A DNA stretch of 64,000 bases from Chitinophaga sp. 180180018-3 (GCF_037893185.1 NZ_CP140772.1:1240001-1304000); one strand, 5' to 3'. Positions 17,771 through 26,539 are shown, counted from the stretch's first letter. A program made the numbers and translations. The notes: generated from the sequence alone by a model not told the origin.

Positions 17771-18820
17771 ATGAACAATGTTCAGATCTGGCGAGCAGCC
17801 TGTATTATTCCGGAAACTGCATCGGCAGTAACCATTAAGTTTAATACAGACGGTCAGCCTTTTATATACAAGCCCGGACAATTTATCAATCTTACTTTAA
17901 TTATCAATGACCAGGCCGTCACCAGGTCCTATTCTTTAAGTTCTGTACCGGGTATAGATCATCAGCCGGCCATCACTGTAAAAGCAGTGGCCGGCGGAAT
18001 TATGAGTAATTATATCATTACGCATGCCGCAGCAATAAAAGATTGGCAGATTTCTGGCCCCTATGGCTCATTTGCTCCCACTGAAGCAACCTATTCGGCA
18101 AAACATATCGTACTGCTGGCGGGTGGAAGTGGCATTACACCATTGTATAGTATTGCAAGATCCGTGGTTGGCCATTCTCCGGAAACCAATGTTACGCTGA
18201 TTTACGCGAACCGGACACAAAATGACAGCATCTTTAGAAAGGACATTGCATCCTGGCAGGAAAATTATCGCGGAAGAATTAATGTTCATTATGCGTTTTC
18301 CGCCCATGAAGGTGAGGATGCAGGAAACTTTATCAAAGGACGACTGAATAAACTGGTTACCCGCAAACTTATTAAACAAGGGATTGAAAAACCCCAAGAG
18401 GATGTTCATTATTTTATTTGCGGCCCTGCCGGATTGATGAAAATGCACCATGAGATGCTGGAAACCTGGCAGGTGCCGGCCAGCAATATCTTTATGGAAT
18501 GGTTTTCTCCTGAGCCAATCAAGGAAGATGAAGTATTGCCACAGACGCCGCAGGAGGTATTACTGCATTTCTATGAACAATCCAATTTGTTAGATGTGAG
18601 TGTAGGTAAAACTATCCTGGAAGCTGCGCTGGAAGATAAAATACCGCTTCCCTATTCCTGTAAAGGCGGTACCTGCGGAATTTGTACAGCAAAACTCACA
18701 GCTGGCAAAGTAAAAATGCGTAACAACTATGCATTAAGACCGTCGGACATCGATGATGGAATGATTTTGCTATGCCAGAGTTTTCCCCTTACAGCCGACG
18801 TCACCGTGGAAATAGGATAA
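17771..18820 (+). CDS. Ferredoxin-NADP reductase-type flavoprotein with C-terminal [2Fe-2S] domain
   Basis: 349 residues. The FAD domain (about 1-105) has TRSYSLSSVPG. The NAD(P)H domain (about 110-240) has LLAGGSGITPLYSI and ICGPAGLMKM. The C-terminal plant-type ferredoxin domain (about 260-349) has CKGGTCGIC near 297-305 and a fourth Cys in LLCQSF near 335. This is the PaaE/hydroxylase-reductase architecture. It follows copA by 29 bp. In this setting it may reduce Cu(II), or supply electrons to a partner, but no oxygenase partner is present nearby. The copper-related role is inferred from position only. Confidence 0.85.
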   Translation: MNNVQIWRAACIIPETASAVTIKFNTDGQPFIYKPGQFINLTLIINDQAVTRSYSLSSVPGIDHQPAITVKAVAGGIMSNYIITHAAAIKDWQISGPYGSFAPTEATYSAKHIVLLAGGSGITPLYSIARSVVGHSPETNVTLIYANRTQNDSIFRKDIASWQENYRGRINVHYAFSAHEGEDAGNFIKGRLNKLVTRKLIKQGIEKPQEDVHYFICGPAGLMKMHHEMLETWQVPASNIFMEWFSPEPIKEDEVLPQTPQEVLLHFYEQSNLLDVSVGKTILEAALEDKIPLPYSCKGGTCGICTAKLTAGKVKMRNNYALRPSDIDDGMILLCQSFPLTADVTVEIG

Positions 18821-18825
18821 ACCGG

Positions 18826-18888
18826 ATAATTATATAAAACATAACAACTATAGTATAACAACGATACTAACACAACCAGTTAATTTTA
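18826..18888 (+). promoter_or_regulatory. Copy 4 of the shared island promoter/operator
   Basis: ATAATTATAT at 18826, TAACAAC at 18856 (offset 30) and the -7-like box TAATTTTA at 18881-18888 (TTTA at offset 59). It is the weakest at the -7 box but has exactly the same spacing. It starts 5 bp after the reductase stop and would give the chaperone gene its own transcript with a leader of about 30 nt. Confidence 0.6.
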
Positions 18889-18927
18889 CATCATCAATCA
18901 GATAATTAACTTTTAAAGAAATAAATC

Positions 18928-19140
18928 ATGGAAACAGTACAGTTCAAAACAAACATTAAATGCTCAGGTTGCATCGCCGCCGTTACTCCTGTATTAAATG
19001 AGGTAGCGGGTCAGGATAATTGGGAAGTAGATCTTCAGAGCCCGGATAAGTTATTAGTAGTTTCTACAGATAAGGCAGGAAAAGAGCAAATACAGCAGGC
19101 TATCGAAAAGGCAGGCTATAAAGCGGAAGCAATAGCATAG
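18928..19140 (+). CDS. HMA-domain copper chaperone
   Basis: 70 residues: a single heavy-metal-associated domain (beta-alpha-beta-beta-alpha-beta) with IKCSGCIAAV, in which the two Cys bind Cu(I), and a C-terminal KAGYKAEAI strand. No signal peptide, so it should act in the cytoplasm and hand copper to CopA or to the AraC-HMA regulators. Expected to be abundant because it has its own copy of the shared promoter and a strong terminator. Confidence 0.9.
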   Translation: METVQFKTNIKCSGCIAAVTPVLNEVAGQDNWEVDLQSPDKLLVVSTDKAGKEQIQQAIEKAGYKAEAIA

Positions 19141-19150
19141 ACAAATCAAA

Positions 19151-19186
19151 GGCCATACGACAAGTAAAGTCCGTATGGCCTTCTTT
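19151..19186 (+). terminator. Rho-independent terminator after the HMA chaperone
   Basis: GGCCATACG (19151-19159) pairs with CGTATGGCC (19172-19180) across a 12-nt loop and is followed by TTCTTTATT. It ends the copA-reductase-chaperone group. Confidence 0.8.
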
Positions 19187-19278
19187 ATTATATTTCAATA
19201 GTACGTTATTTAGGTGGTCATAAAACCAGAATCTAGTTTCTATCTATTCAATATAACCAGGCTTTTATTTTTGAAAAT

Positions 19279-19842
19279 ATGGAAATAGTTAGCGTAAAAA
19301 ATATGGTCTGCCACCGTTGTATTATTATTGTTACGCAAAATGTTGAAAAACTGAATCTGGGGCTACAAAAAGTCTCTCTTGGAGAATTGATTTTTGCAAC
19401 CCAAATAACAGCGGAACAAAAAAATCAGTTAAAAGAAATCCTGATATCCTTTGGCTTTGAAGTGATAGATGATGAGAAAACACGGATAGCGGAAAGGATA
19501 AAGCATATTATAATTAACCTCGTCCATTATCAGCAGGAAGAGATCAATAGTAATCTTTCAGACATCCTAAGCAACGATCTGAATTGCGTTTACAATTATC
19601 TATCCGGCCTATTTTCTGAAATAACAGGCCAAACAATCGAAAAGTACTACATCTCCCAGAAGATAGAGCGGGTCAAGGAGTTGTTGGATTATGATGAACT
19701 TACCCTAAGCGAAATTGCCAATTGTCTTAACTATTCCAGTGTGTCTTACCTGAGCAACCAATTTAAAAAGGTTGCGGGATTGCCTCCAAGCATGTATAAA
19801 CAGCTTGATTGCGAAAGGCGGAAGTCGCTCGATAGAATATAA
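19279..19842 (+). CDS. AraC-type regulator with N-terminal HMA-like module (3 of 3)
   Basis: 187 residues, the same plan as the protein at 14151: KNMVCHRCI (Cys11, Cys14; His replaces Asp between them), then LGEL and FGFEVIDDEK, then an AraC domain with IERVKELLDYDELTLSEIAN and CLNYSSVSYLSNQFKKVAG. A TATTTTTG box at 19266-19273 lies almost at the start codon, so either the transcript is nearly leaderless or the box is fortuitous. It does not have the fixed-spacing promoter seen at the other units, which may make it the constitutively made member of the three. Confidence 0.8.
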   Translation: MEIVSVKNMVCHRCIIIVTQNVEKLNLGLQKVSLGELIFATQITAEQKNQLKEILISFGFEVIDDEKTRIAERIKHIIINLVHYQQEEINSNLSDILSNDLNCVYNYLSGLFSEITGQTIEKYYISQKIERVKELLDYDELTLSEIANCLNYSSVSYLSNQFKKVAGLPPSMYKQLDCERRKSLDRI

Positions 19843-19978
19843 CTATCGTATATTCTCATGCTTATAACATATTATCAAAATATACAATAATACTTCATTG
19901 TTAGTGATAGGGTGATGTGTCAGGACAGATTCTTTGCCCATCTTTAGGATTTCTTAAAAGAATATCTATCTTTACTCC

Positions 19979-20359
19979 ATGAGTTCCAGGATCGGTAAAA
20001 TATGGTTGATGATTGCTGTAATAGTGATTACTGCGCATAGCCTCGTTTTTCACGATCATGATCACTTCGCTAGCAATTCATTCAGTCACCACGATGAAGA
20101 AGACCATGAGAACCATAAAAAACATGGCCTCTTTGCGTTGAACCTGATTGATCACTGCTTTACCACCGATCCGGTTGGACATATCGATCCCCCTCTTACT
20201 GATCTGCATTACGTTGTAGTACCGCATCTTGTTAGCTTGCCAGATATTATCTGCTACCCGGTATTGAAATCAAGCTACCAACAGTTGCGGGAATTTCCAC
20301 CACCACGACAGCAATTTTCTTTTTCTGCGCTAAGAGCACCCCCAATTTCCATTATCTGA
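19979..20359 (+). CDS. Small secreted His/Asp-rich protein
   Basis: 126 residues. An N-terminal hydrophobic segment (about 8-24) is followed by HDHDHFASNSFSHHDEEDHE and NHKKHG, an obvious divalent-metal-binding stretch. It then continues to a Pro-rich tail (EFPPPRQQ, ending LRAPPISII). The plan resembles other small proteins of this island, but there is no Cys pair, so I do not place it in HYC_CC_PP. It precedes the CusA-TolC fusion gene, as similar His-rich proteins do in other Bacteroidota efflux loci. Confidence 0.6.
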   Translation: MSSRIGKIWLMIAVIVITAHSLVFHDHDHFASNSFSHHDEEDHENHKKHGLFALNLIDHCFTTDPVGHIDPPLTDLHYVVVPHLVSLPDIICYPVLKSSYQQLREFPPPRQQFSFSALRAPPISII

Positions 20360-20420
20360 TTTCACCGGATTTCTTCTTACGGAAGGTTTAATAGGTCATC
20401 TCTACCTTCCCTCTTGTCTC

Positions 20421-20453
20421 TAACCGCTTCCGGTGGCGATTTTACTATCTTTT
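20421..20453 (+). promoter_or_regulatory. Partial copy of the shared promoter before the CusA-TolC gene
   Basis: TAACCGC at 20421 and TATCTTTT at 20446-20453 have the same distance (28 bp from TAAC to the CTTT) as the other copies. The upstream AT box expected at 20391 reads ATAGGTCATC, so it is not conserved. The call rests on spacing and is tentative. Confidence 0.35.
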
Positions 20454-20517
20454 TATTGTTATGGTTTTTTTATACCTGTTACCACTGCCTGGTACAACGG
20501 TATTATAATTATTCGAT

Positions 20518-23500
20518 ATGTTGAATAAGATCATTGAATTTTCGATCCGCAATAAACTTATTGTGGGTTTACTGATATTGGGCCTTATTGGATATGGTAT
20601 TTATGAGGTTACCAAATTGCCCATTGATGCTGTACCTGATATTACGGACAACCAGGTACAGATAATTACCGTAGCGCCTTCACTAGGCGCTCCTGATGTG
20701 GAACGGCTAATATCGTTCCCCATAGAACAGGCCAACAGCAATATTCCCGGCCTAAATAAGATCAGAAGTTTTTCCCGCTTTGGATTGTCTGTTGTTACAA
20801 TTGTCTTTGATGATATTGTAGACGTTTACTGGGCCCGACAACAGGTGACTGAACGGCTGCAGGAAGTGCAAAGCCAGATACCAACTGGTTTTGGCATACC
20901 CAAACTGGCTCCTGTAACTACAGGGTTGGGAGAAATCTACCAGTATGTGGTGAGACCTAAGAAGGGTTATGAGGAGCGCTATTCTGCTATGGAGCTGCGT
21001 ACAATACAGGACTGGATCGTACGGCGGCAGTTGCTGGGTGTAAAAGGCGTGGCGGATGTCAGCAGCTTTGGTGGATTCCTGAAACAGTATGAGATAGCTG
21101 TTGAGCCGGCCAAGCTCAAAGCCTATGGGATCACCATCAATGATGTATTCAATGCTTTACAGACCAACAACCAGAATACGGGAGGTGCTTATATTGAAAA
21201 AGGGCCTACCGTGCTTTTTATCCGCAGTGAAGGACTGGTAGGTACGGATGATGATATCCGAAAAATTGTGGTAAAAAATACGGCTAACGGAACACCCCTG
21301 TTAATCAGGGATGTTGGGCAAGTGCGGCTTGGATATGCCACCCGTTATGGAGCCATGACGTACAACGGTGAACGGGAAGTATCTGGCGCCGTGGTCATGA
21401 TGCTGAAAGGTGCTAATAGTAATGAGGTGATCAAAAATATTAAGAACCGGATTGACCAGATTCAGAAAACATTGCCGGAAGGTGTGATGATTGATGCTTT
21501 TCTGGATAGGACAAAAATGGTGAACAATGCTATCGGCACCGTGGAAAGGAACCTGTTGGAAGGTGCGCTGATAGTGGTGTTTGTGCTGGTACTATTTCTT
21601 GGAAATTTCCGGGCCGGCCTTTTGGTAGCATCGGTTATTCCACTGGCCATGCTGGTAGCCGTGATCATGATGAACACTTTTGGGGTAAGTGGTAACCTGA
21701 TGAGCCTTGGTGCGCTGGATTTTGGGCTGATCGTTGATGGTACGCTGATCATCGTAGAGGCCTGTATGTTCCGGTTGCATCATCATAATAAGTCTCTTAT
21801 CACGCAGCGGGAAATGGACGACCTGGTATTGGAAACTTCTGGAAGAATGCGTAATGCAGCGGTGTTTGGAGAATTAATCATCCTGATCGTTTACCTGCCA
21901 ATTTTTGCACTGGCCGGCGTGGAAGGGAAAATGTTCAAGCCGATGGCGCAAACGGTAGCTTTTGCGCTTTTTGGTGCATTCCTTCTTTCTTTGACCTATG
22001 TGCCAATGATGAGCGCCTTGGTGCTTAGTAAAAAGATCCCTTCCAAACCATCATGGTCCGACAGGATGATGGAAAAACTGCAACATCGTTACAGCAAGCT
22101 GCTAGACCAGGTTTTAGGCTTCCCAAAAGTATTGATCAGCACTGCGTTGGGTTTGCTGATGATAGCGCTGGTGGTACTCAGTCAGCTGGGAGGTGAATTT
22201 ATTCCCCGGCTGGAAGAGGGCGACTTCGCTGTGGAAACGCGCGTACTTACCGGTAGCAATCTAAATACATCCATCACAGCAGTTTCACAGGGTGCGAAGA
22301 TCCTGCTAACTAAATTCCCGGAAGTGGAAAAAGTGGTCGGCAAAACCGGTAGCAGTGAAATTCCTACTGACCCTATGCCGATTGATGCCAGTGATATGAT
22401 GGTAATTCTGAAAGATAAAAAAGAATGGACTTCTGCCAAAACCTTTGATGAACTGACAGAAAAGATGTCCAAAGAACTGGAGGCAGTGCCAGGTGTGACC
22501 TTCGGGTTTCAGTATCCGGTACAGATGCGCTTCAATGAATTAATGACCGGCGCACGACAGGATGTAGTCTGCAAAATATATGGCGAAAACCTGGATAGTC
22601 TTGCTGTTTTGGCTAATCGTTTCGGTGCTGTAGTGGGTTCGGTTAAAGGCGCCACTGACCTGTATGTGGAAGCAGTAACCGGCATGCCGCAAATCGTGAT
22701 TGAATACAACCGCGACGCTATTGCACAGTATGGCCTGAACATCACAGAAATTAACCGTATTGTGAATACAGCCTTCGCCGGCCAAAGCAGCGGGCTTGTT
22801 TATGAAGGAGAAAAACGTTTTGATCTGGTAGCCCGTCTGAGTGGGCAACAACGCCGGCAGCTGTCTGATGTGCAAAACCTACTGATCCCTACGCAACGTG
22901 GCGAACAGATCCCCCTGTACCTCGTAGCAAAAGTATCAATAGAAGAAGGTCCCAACCAGATACAGCGGGAAGATGCCCAGCGCCGCATTGTTGTTGGTTT
23001 TAATGTCCGTGGCCGTGATGTACAGTCGATTGTAGAAGAATTGCAGCAGAAGGTAGGGGCTAAGATCAAGCTACCGCCAGGTTACTATGTGACCTATGGT
23101 GGTGCTTTTGAAAATCTGGAGGCTGCCAAAAAGCGGTTGAGTATTGCTGTACCTGTGGCACTGTTGCTGATATTTTTTATGCTATATTTTGCTTTCAGCA
23201 GCGTGCGTCAGGGTTTACTGATCTATTCGGCCATACCATTGTCGGCCATAGGTGGGATTTTTGCGCTGGCCATCCGTGGTTTGCCCTTCAGTATCTCTGC
23301 GGGTATTGGTTTTATTGCCTTGTTTGGCGTGGCAGTACTCAACGGCATTGTATTGATCGCGGAATTCAACAGGCTGCAGAAAGAAGGGCTAAACGATGTC
23401 CGGGATATTGTGCTAAAGGGTTCCAGTGTACGCCTCCGGCCTGTGTTGATGACAGCTTCTGTGGCTTCTCTTGGCTTTCTGCCGATGGCATTGAGTACAG

Positions 23501-24855
23501 GAGCCGGCGCTGAAGTACAGCGGCCTCTGGCTACTGTAGTGATCGGAGGATTAGTAGTAGCTACCTTACTGACTTTGTTTGTATTACCAGCCCTATACAT
23601 AATTTTCGAGAAAAGTCGCCTTTCAAAACTACCGAAGAGCGCTGTTATGCTGTTGTTGCCGGTCTTTTTACTGCTGGCTCCCAATACGCACGCCCAACAA
23701 CCCATTACACTTAACGCTGCGATTGATACAGCATTAGCGAATAACCTGACCATGCGTAATCAGCAATTGAATGCGAACTATCTGGAAAAGTTAAAACAAG
23801 CAGGCTGGGACGTAAACCAGACGATGATAAGCGGGGAATACGGCAAGATCAACAGTGCTTACAATGATAACCGCTTTAGTATCTCTCAAACTATAAAATT
23901 CCCGGTTATCTATAACCGACAGAAAAGCCTCCTACAGGACGAATGGAAGGAAGGAGCGCTGAATGTGGTGCTGAAACAAACTGAATTAAAAAAACAGGTG
24001 ACATTGGTGTATTACCAAATGATATACCTGCGTGGTAAAAAGGAACTGCTTCTGTATACAGATAGTATTTATGCCATGTTCCTGGACAAAGCCTCACAAC
24101 GTTTTAAGCTGGGGGAAAGTAACCTGTTGGAAAAAACTACGGCGGAAACGCAACGCGGTCAGATTGCTCAGCAATTGAAGCTGCTGCAACAGGATTACAG
24201 CATTTTGCAGGCCAGGTTGAAAGTACTGCTGAATACTACCTCAGATATTGAACCAGCTAATGATCCGCTGAAAATGTTGATGCCTGCTGCTATTGATTCT
24301 ACGGCGCTTTCAAAACATCCTTATGCACAGCTGTTAGCGCAGCAACAGCAAACCAGTCAGTCGAGGTATAAGCTGGAAAAATCACGTCTGCTGCCAGATC
24401 TTGTTGTTACTTACAATAATATGTCTATGCGTGGCATGGGTGCTGACGATAAAGAATATACCGGTAGTACGCGCTTTCAGGCTGCTCAGGTGGGTGTAGG
24501 TATTCCGCTTTTTTTCGGGGCACAGAAAGCGAAAATCGGTGCACAAAAGATTAATCAGGAACTGGCAGAGAACAACTATCAGTCGGGCCTTCAGCAACTC
24601 AGATTGCAATACGAGGAAGCCGTAAAACAAATCGACAAGGCGATACAGGCGGTGGATTATTATGAGCAAACAGGCTTGCCAAATGCTGAAACAATTATTA
24701 CAACTGCGCAGCAGCAATTTATCGGCGGGGATATCAACTACCTCGACTGGGTAATGCTCAACAATCAGGCTTTCACCCTGAAGAATGAATACCTGGATGC
24801 TGTGAATAATCTTAACCAGGCTGTTATCGACATCAATACTTTATTAAACAGGTAA
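20518..24855 (+). CDS. CusA/CzcA-family heavy-metal RND pump fused to a TolC-type outer-membrane factor
   Basis: 1445 residues. Residues about 1-1040 form a heavy-metal RND transporter: 12 membrane helices, two large periplasmic loops and the proton-relay Asp in DFGLIVDGTLIIVE. The substrate-region motif ELMTGARQDVVCKI has one Met, but the position that is Met573 in E. coli CusA is not Met here (EGDFAVETRVL), so it may be CzcA-like or have broad range. After a linker with an internal signal-like segment (MLLLPVFLLLAPNTHAQ, near 1043-1060) residues 1061-1445 form a TolC domain with long coiled-coil helices. CusA-TolC fusions are known in Bacteroidota. The adaptor gene follows at once. Confidence 0.9.
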   Translation: MLNKIIEFSIRNKLIVGLLILGLIGYGIYEVTKLPIDAVPDITDNQVQIITVAPSLGAPDVERLISFPIEQANSNIPGLNKIRSFSRFGLSVVTIVFDDIVDVYWARQQVTERLQEVQSQIPTGFGIPKLAPVTTGLGEIYQYVVRPKKGYEERYSAMELRTIQDWIVRRQLLGVKGVADVSSFGGFLKQYEIAVEPAKLKAYGITINDVFNALQTNNQNTGGAYIEKGPTVLFIRSEGLVGTDDDIRKIVVKNTANGTPLLIRDVGQVRLGYATRYGAMTYNGEREVSGAVVMMLKGANSNEVIKNIKNRIDQIQKTLPEGVMIDAFLDRTKMVNNAIGTVERNLLEGALIVVFVLVLFLGNFRAGLLVASVIPLAMLVAVIMMNTFGVSGNLMSLGALDFGLIVDGTLIIVEACMFRLHHHNKSLITQREMDDLVLETSGRMRNAAVFGELIILIVYLPIFALAGVEGKMFKPMAQTVAFALFGAFLLSLTYVPMMSALVLSKKIPSKPSWSDRMMEKLQHRYSKLLDQVLGFPKVLISTALGLLMIALVVLSQLGGEFIPRLEEGDFAVETRVLTGSNLNTSITAVSQGAKILLTKFPEVEKVVGKTGSSEIPTDPMPIDASDMMVILKDKKEWTSAKTFDELTEKMSKELEAVPGVTFGFQYPVQMRFNELMTGARQDVVCKIYGENLDSLAVLANRFGAVVGSVKGATDLYVEAVTGMPQIVIEYNRDAIAQYGLNITEINRIVNTAFAGQSSGLVYEGEKRFDLVARLSGQQRRQLSDVQNLLIPTQRGEQIPLYLVAKVSIEEGPNQIQREDAQRRIVVGFNVRGRDVQSIVEELQQKVGAKIKLPPGYYVTYGGAFENLEAAKKRLSIAVPVALLLIFFMLYFAFSSVRQGLLIYSAIPLSAIGGIFALAIRGLPFSISAGIGFIALFGVAVLNGIVLIAEFNRLQKEGLNDVRDIVLKGSSVRLRPVLMTASVASLGFLPMALSTGAGAEVQRPLATVVIGGLVVATLLTLFVLPALYIIFEKSRLSKLPKSAVMLLLPVFLLLAPNTHAQQPITLNAAIDTALANNLTMRNQQLNANYLEKLKQAGWDVNQTMISGEYGKINSAYNDNRFSISQTIKFPVIYNRQKSLLQDEWKEGALNVVLKQTELKKQVTLVYYQMIYLRGKKELLLYTDSIYAMFLDKASQRFKLGESNLLEKTTAETQRGQIAQQLKLLQQDYSILQARLKVLLNTTSDIEPANDPLKMLMPAAIDSTALSKHPYAQLLAQQQQTSQSRYKLEKSRLLPDLVVTYNNMSMRGMGADDKEYTGSTRFQAAQVGVGIPLFFGAQKAKIGAQKINQELAENNYQSGLQQLRLQYEEAVKQIDKAIQAVDYYEQTGLPNAETIITTAQQQFIGGDINYLDWVMLNNQAFTLKNEYLDAVNNLNQAVIDINTLLNR

Positions 24856-24871
24856 ATTTTTGGGATACATG

Positions 24872-25999
24872 AAACAATTTGTTATTGCTATATGCGCGTT
24901 ACTGGTTTCCTGCGGCAGTGGTCCAAAACAAGATGAAAAAGTTCCGTCTTCCAAAAAGGAAGGACTCGTAGAATTAACCGCGGACCAGATGAAAAATTCA
25001 GGCGTTGTTATTGCGGGTATGGAAAAACGCCGCATTGCATCGGTTATTAAGGTGAACGGTCAAATTGATGTTCCTCCGCAGAATATGGTGAGCATCAGTT
25101 TTCCATTGGGAGGCTTCCTGAAGTCCACTAATCTTTTACCCGGCATGCATGTGAATAAAGGGGCGGTGATCGGGGTTATGGAAGATCAGCAATTCATCCA
25201 GCTGCAGCAGGACTATCTGACATCATCCGCTAAATTGGATTATCTGGAAAAAGAGTATAACCGGCAACGGGAGTTGAATAAAACCAAAGCTACCAGCGAT
25301 AAAATGTTTGAGCAAACGGAGGCGGAATTCAGAAGTCAGCGGATTTTGAATAAATCATTATCAGAAAAATTGCAGCTGATCGGCATCAATACTTCACATC
25401 TCAGTGAAAACAGTATTTCTAAAAGCGTGAGCATCTACTCGCCCATAAACGGTTTTGTATCGAAGGTAAATGTGAATATCGGAAAGTTCGTGAATCCTTC
25501 CGATGTGTTGTTTGAGATTGTAAATCCGGCTGATATTCATCTGGCGCTAACGGTATTTGAGAAGGATGTAAACAAGCTATCTGTTGGCCAAATAGTTACT
25601 GCTTATACCAATGCAGAGCCTGATAAGAAATATCTATGTAAAATCATTTTGATCGGTAAAGATCTTTCTCCGGAAAGAAGTGTACAGGTCCATTGTCATT
25701 TTGAACAGTATGACAAGGTGCTTATTCCAGGGACTTTTATGAATGGTGAAGTAGAAGCAGCGAACGACAGCACCTGGTCATTGCCGGAAGATGCAGTAGT
25801 ACGCTATGAGAGCAAGGAATTTGTTTTCTGCAAACGAGAGCAAAACATCTTTGAAATGACGCCGGTAAAAACAGGCAATCATGAAAACGGATTTATTGAG
25901 ATTGTAGTGGATGGTGCTAATAATTTACTGCAAAAACAGTTTGTCACCAAAGGAGCCTATTCCCTGTTAATGAAAGTTAAGAATACGGAAGAGGAATAA
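24872..25999 (+). CDS. RND periplasmic adaptor (CusB/CzcB type) lipoprotein
   Basis: 375 residues from ATG 24872; the in-frame TTG at 24860 is rejected because it would push the lipoprotein signal (LLVSCGSG) inward. The order is a membrane-proximal strand, an alpha-helical hairpin at about 105-165 (QQDYLTSSAKLDYLEKEYNR), a lipoyl-like half (IYSPINGFVSKVNVNIGKFV), a beta-barrel domain and a membrane-proximal domain. No HMBD finger is present. It lies 16 bp after the fused pump-TolC gene, so the two genes suffice for a full tripartite system. Confidence 0.9.
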   Translation, partial: KQFVIAICALLVSCGSGPKQDEKVPSSKKEGLVELTADQMKNSGVVIAGMEKRRIASVIKVNGQIDVPPQNMVSISFPLGGFLKSTNLLPGMHVNKGAVIGVMEDQQFIQLQQDYLTSSAKLDYLEKEYNRQRELNKTKATSDKMFEQTEAEFRSQRILNKSLSEKLQLIGINTSHLSENSISKSVSIYSPINGFVSKVNVNIGKFVNPSDVLFEIVNPADIHLALTVFEKDVNKLSVGQIVTAYTNAEPDKKYLCKIILIGKDLSPERSVQVHCHFEQYDKVLIPGTFMNGEVEAANDSTWSLPEDAVVRYESKEFVFCKREQNIFEMTPVKTGNHENGFIEIVVDGANNLLQKQFVTKGAYSLLMKVKNTEEE

Positions 26000-26025
26000 T
26001 CTGATACTACAAGCAGTATTTGTTT

Positions 26026-26063
26026 CCCGGATGGAGTAGTTAATGTTTGGCTTTCCATCCGGG
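26026..26063 (+). terminator. Hairpin after the adaptor gene
   Basis: CCCGGATGGA (26026-26035) and TCCATCCGGG (26054-26063) form a perfect 10-bp stem with an 18-nt loop, followed by a modest TTATCAGATTTT. It probably ends the 20518-25999 transcript. Confidence 0.65.
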
Positions 26064-26131
26064 TTATCAGATTTTGATAAGGTTATACCAATATGACCAT
26101 AATATTTTATCATAGTCTAATCAATAGCCAG

Positions 26132-26308
26132 ATGCACAAAAACAAGGCTTCCACCGGGCAAAAAAGCAGTGCCAAGCCCCGTAGAAAAAAACTGTCTAAC
26201 AAGGATATTTTCATGATCATCGCAACGGTGATTATGGCACTCCTGCTTGTTGCTTATGTTGTGCTTTATATGGTCCACTATTCCAGACTGATTGAACATC
26301 ACCCATAG
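26132..26308 (+). CDS. Small single-pass membrane protein
   Basis: 58 residues from ATG 26132 (an upstream ATG at 26093 would add 13). A very basic N-terminus (KSSAKPRRKKLSNKD) is followed by one membrane helix (about 30-50) and a short tail YSRLIEHHP. The charge pattern predicts a cytoplasmic N-terminus. I do not recognise a family. It sits between the two efflux operons, after a terminator. Confidence 0.5.
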   Translation: MHKNKASTGQKSSAKPRRKKLSNKDIFMIIATVIMALLLVAYVVLYMVHYSRLIEHHP

Positions 26309-26434
26309 TTATGAATGGGTTTTAATAATAAACTTATTGTCATTGCAAACAGTTTTTCCCTTTTTACTGTTCAGAAATTGGCTTCTAACAGGTCATAATT
26401 TCCCTTTCCTATCGAGTGAACATCCAACCAGTAT

Positions 26435-26497
26435 AAAATCTTACAAACCTTTGTGCTTATAGTATAATAGACGGGACTAGAGCCGCATCTACATTTG
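26435..26497 (+). promoter_or_regulatory. Copy 5 of the shared promoter/operator, before the multidrug operon
   Basis: AAAATCTTAC at 26435, TAAT at 26465 (offset 30) and TACATTTG at 26490-26497 (TTTG at offset 59). The first box is partly degenerate, but further bases agree with copy 2 (AAAC at offset 10) and copy 4 (TATAGTATAA ending at offset 32). It would give a leader of about 35 nt before 26540. Confidence 0.5.
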
Positions 26498-26539
26498 TGA
26501 TCAATTAGGAACAAAAAAATTCACATTAATCACAATGTT

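Noticed and set aside
19266..19273. TATTTTTG as a copy of the shared island promoter before the third AraC gene
   Set aside because: The -7 box matches but neither the AT-rich box at offset 0 nor TAAC at offset 30 is present with the fixed spacing.
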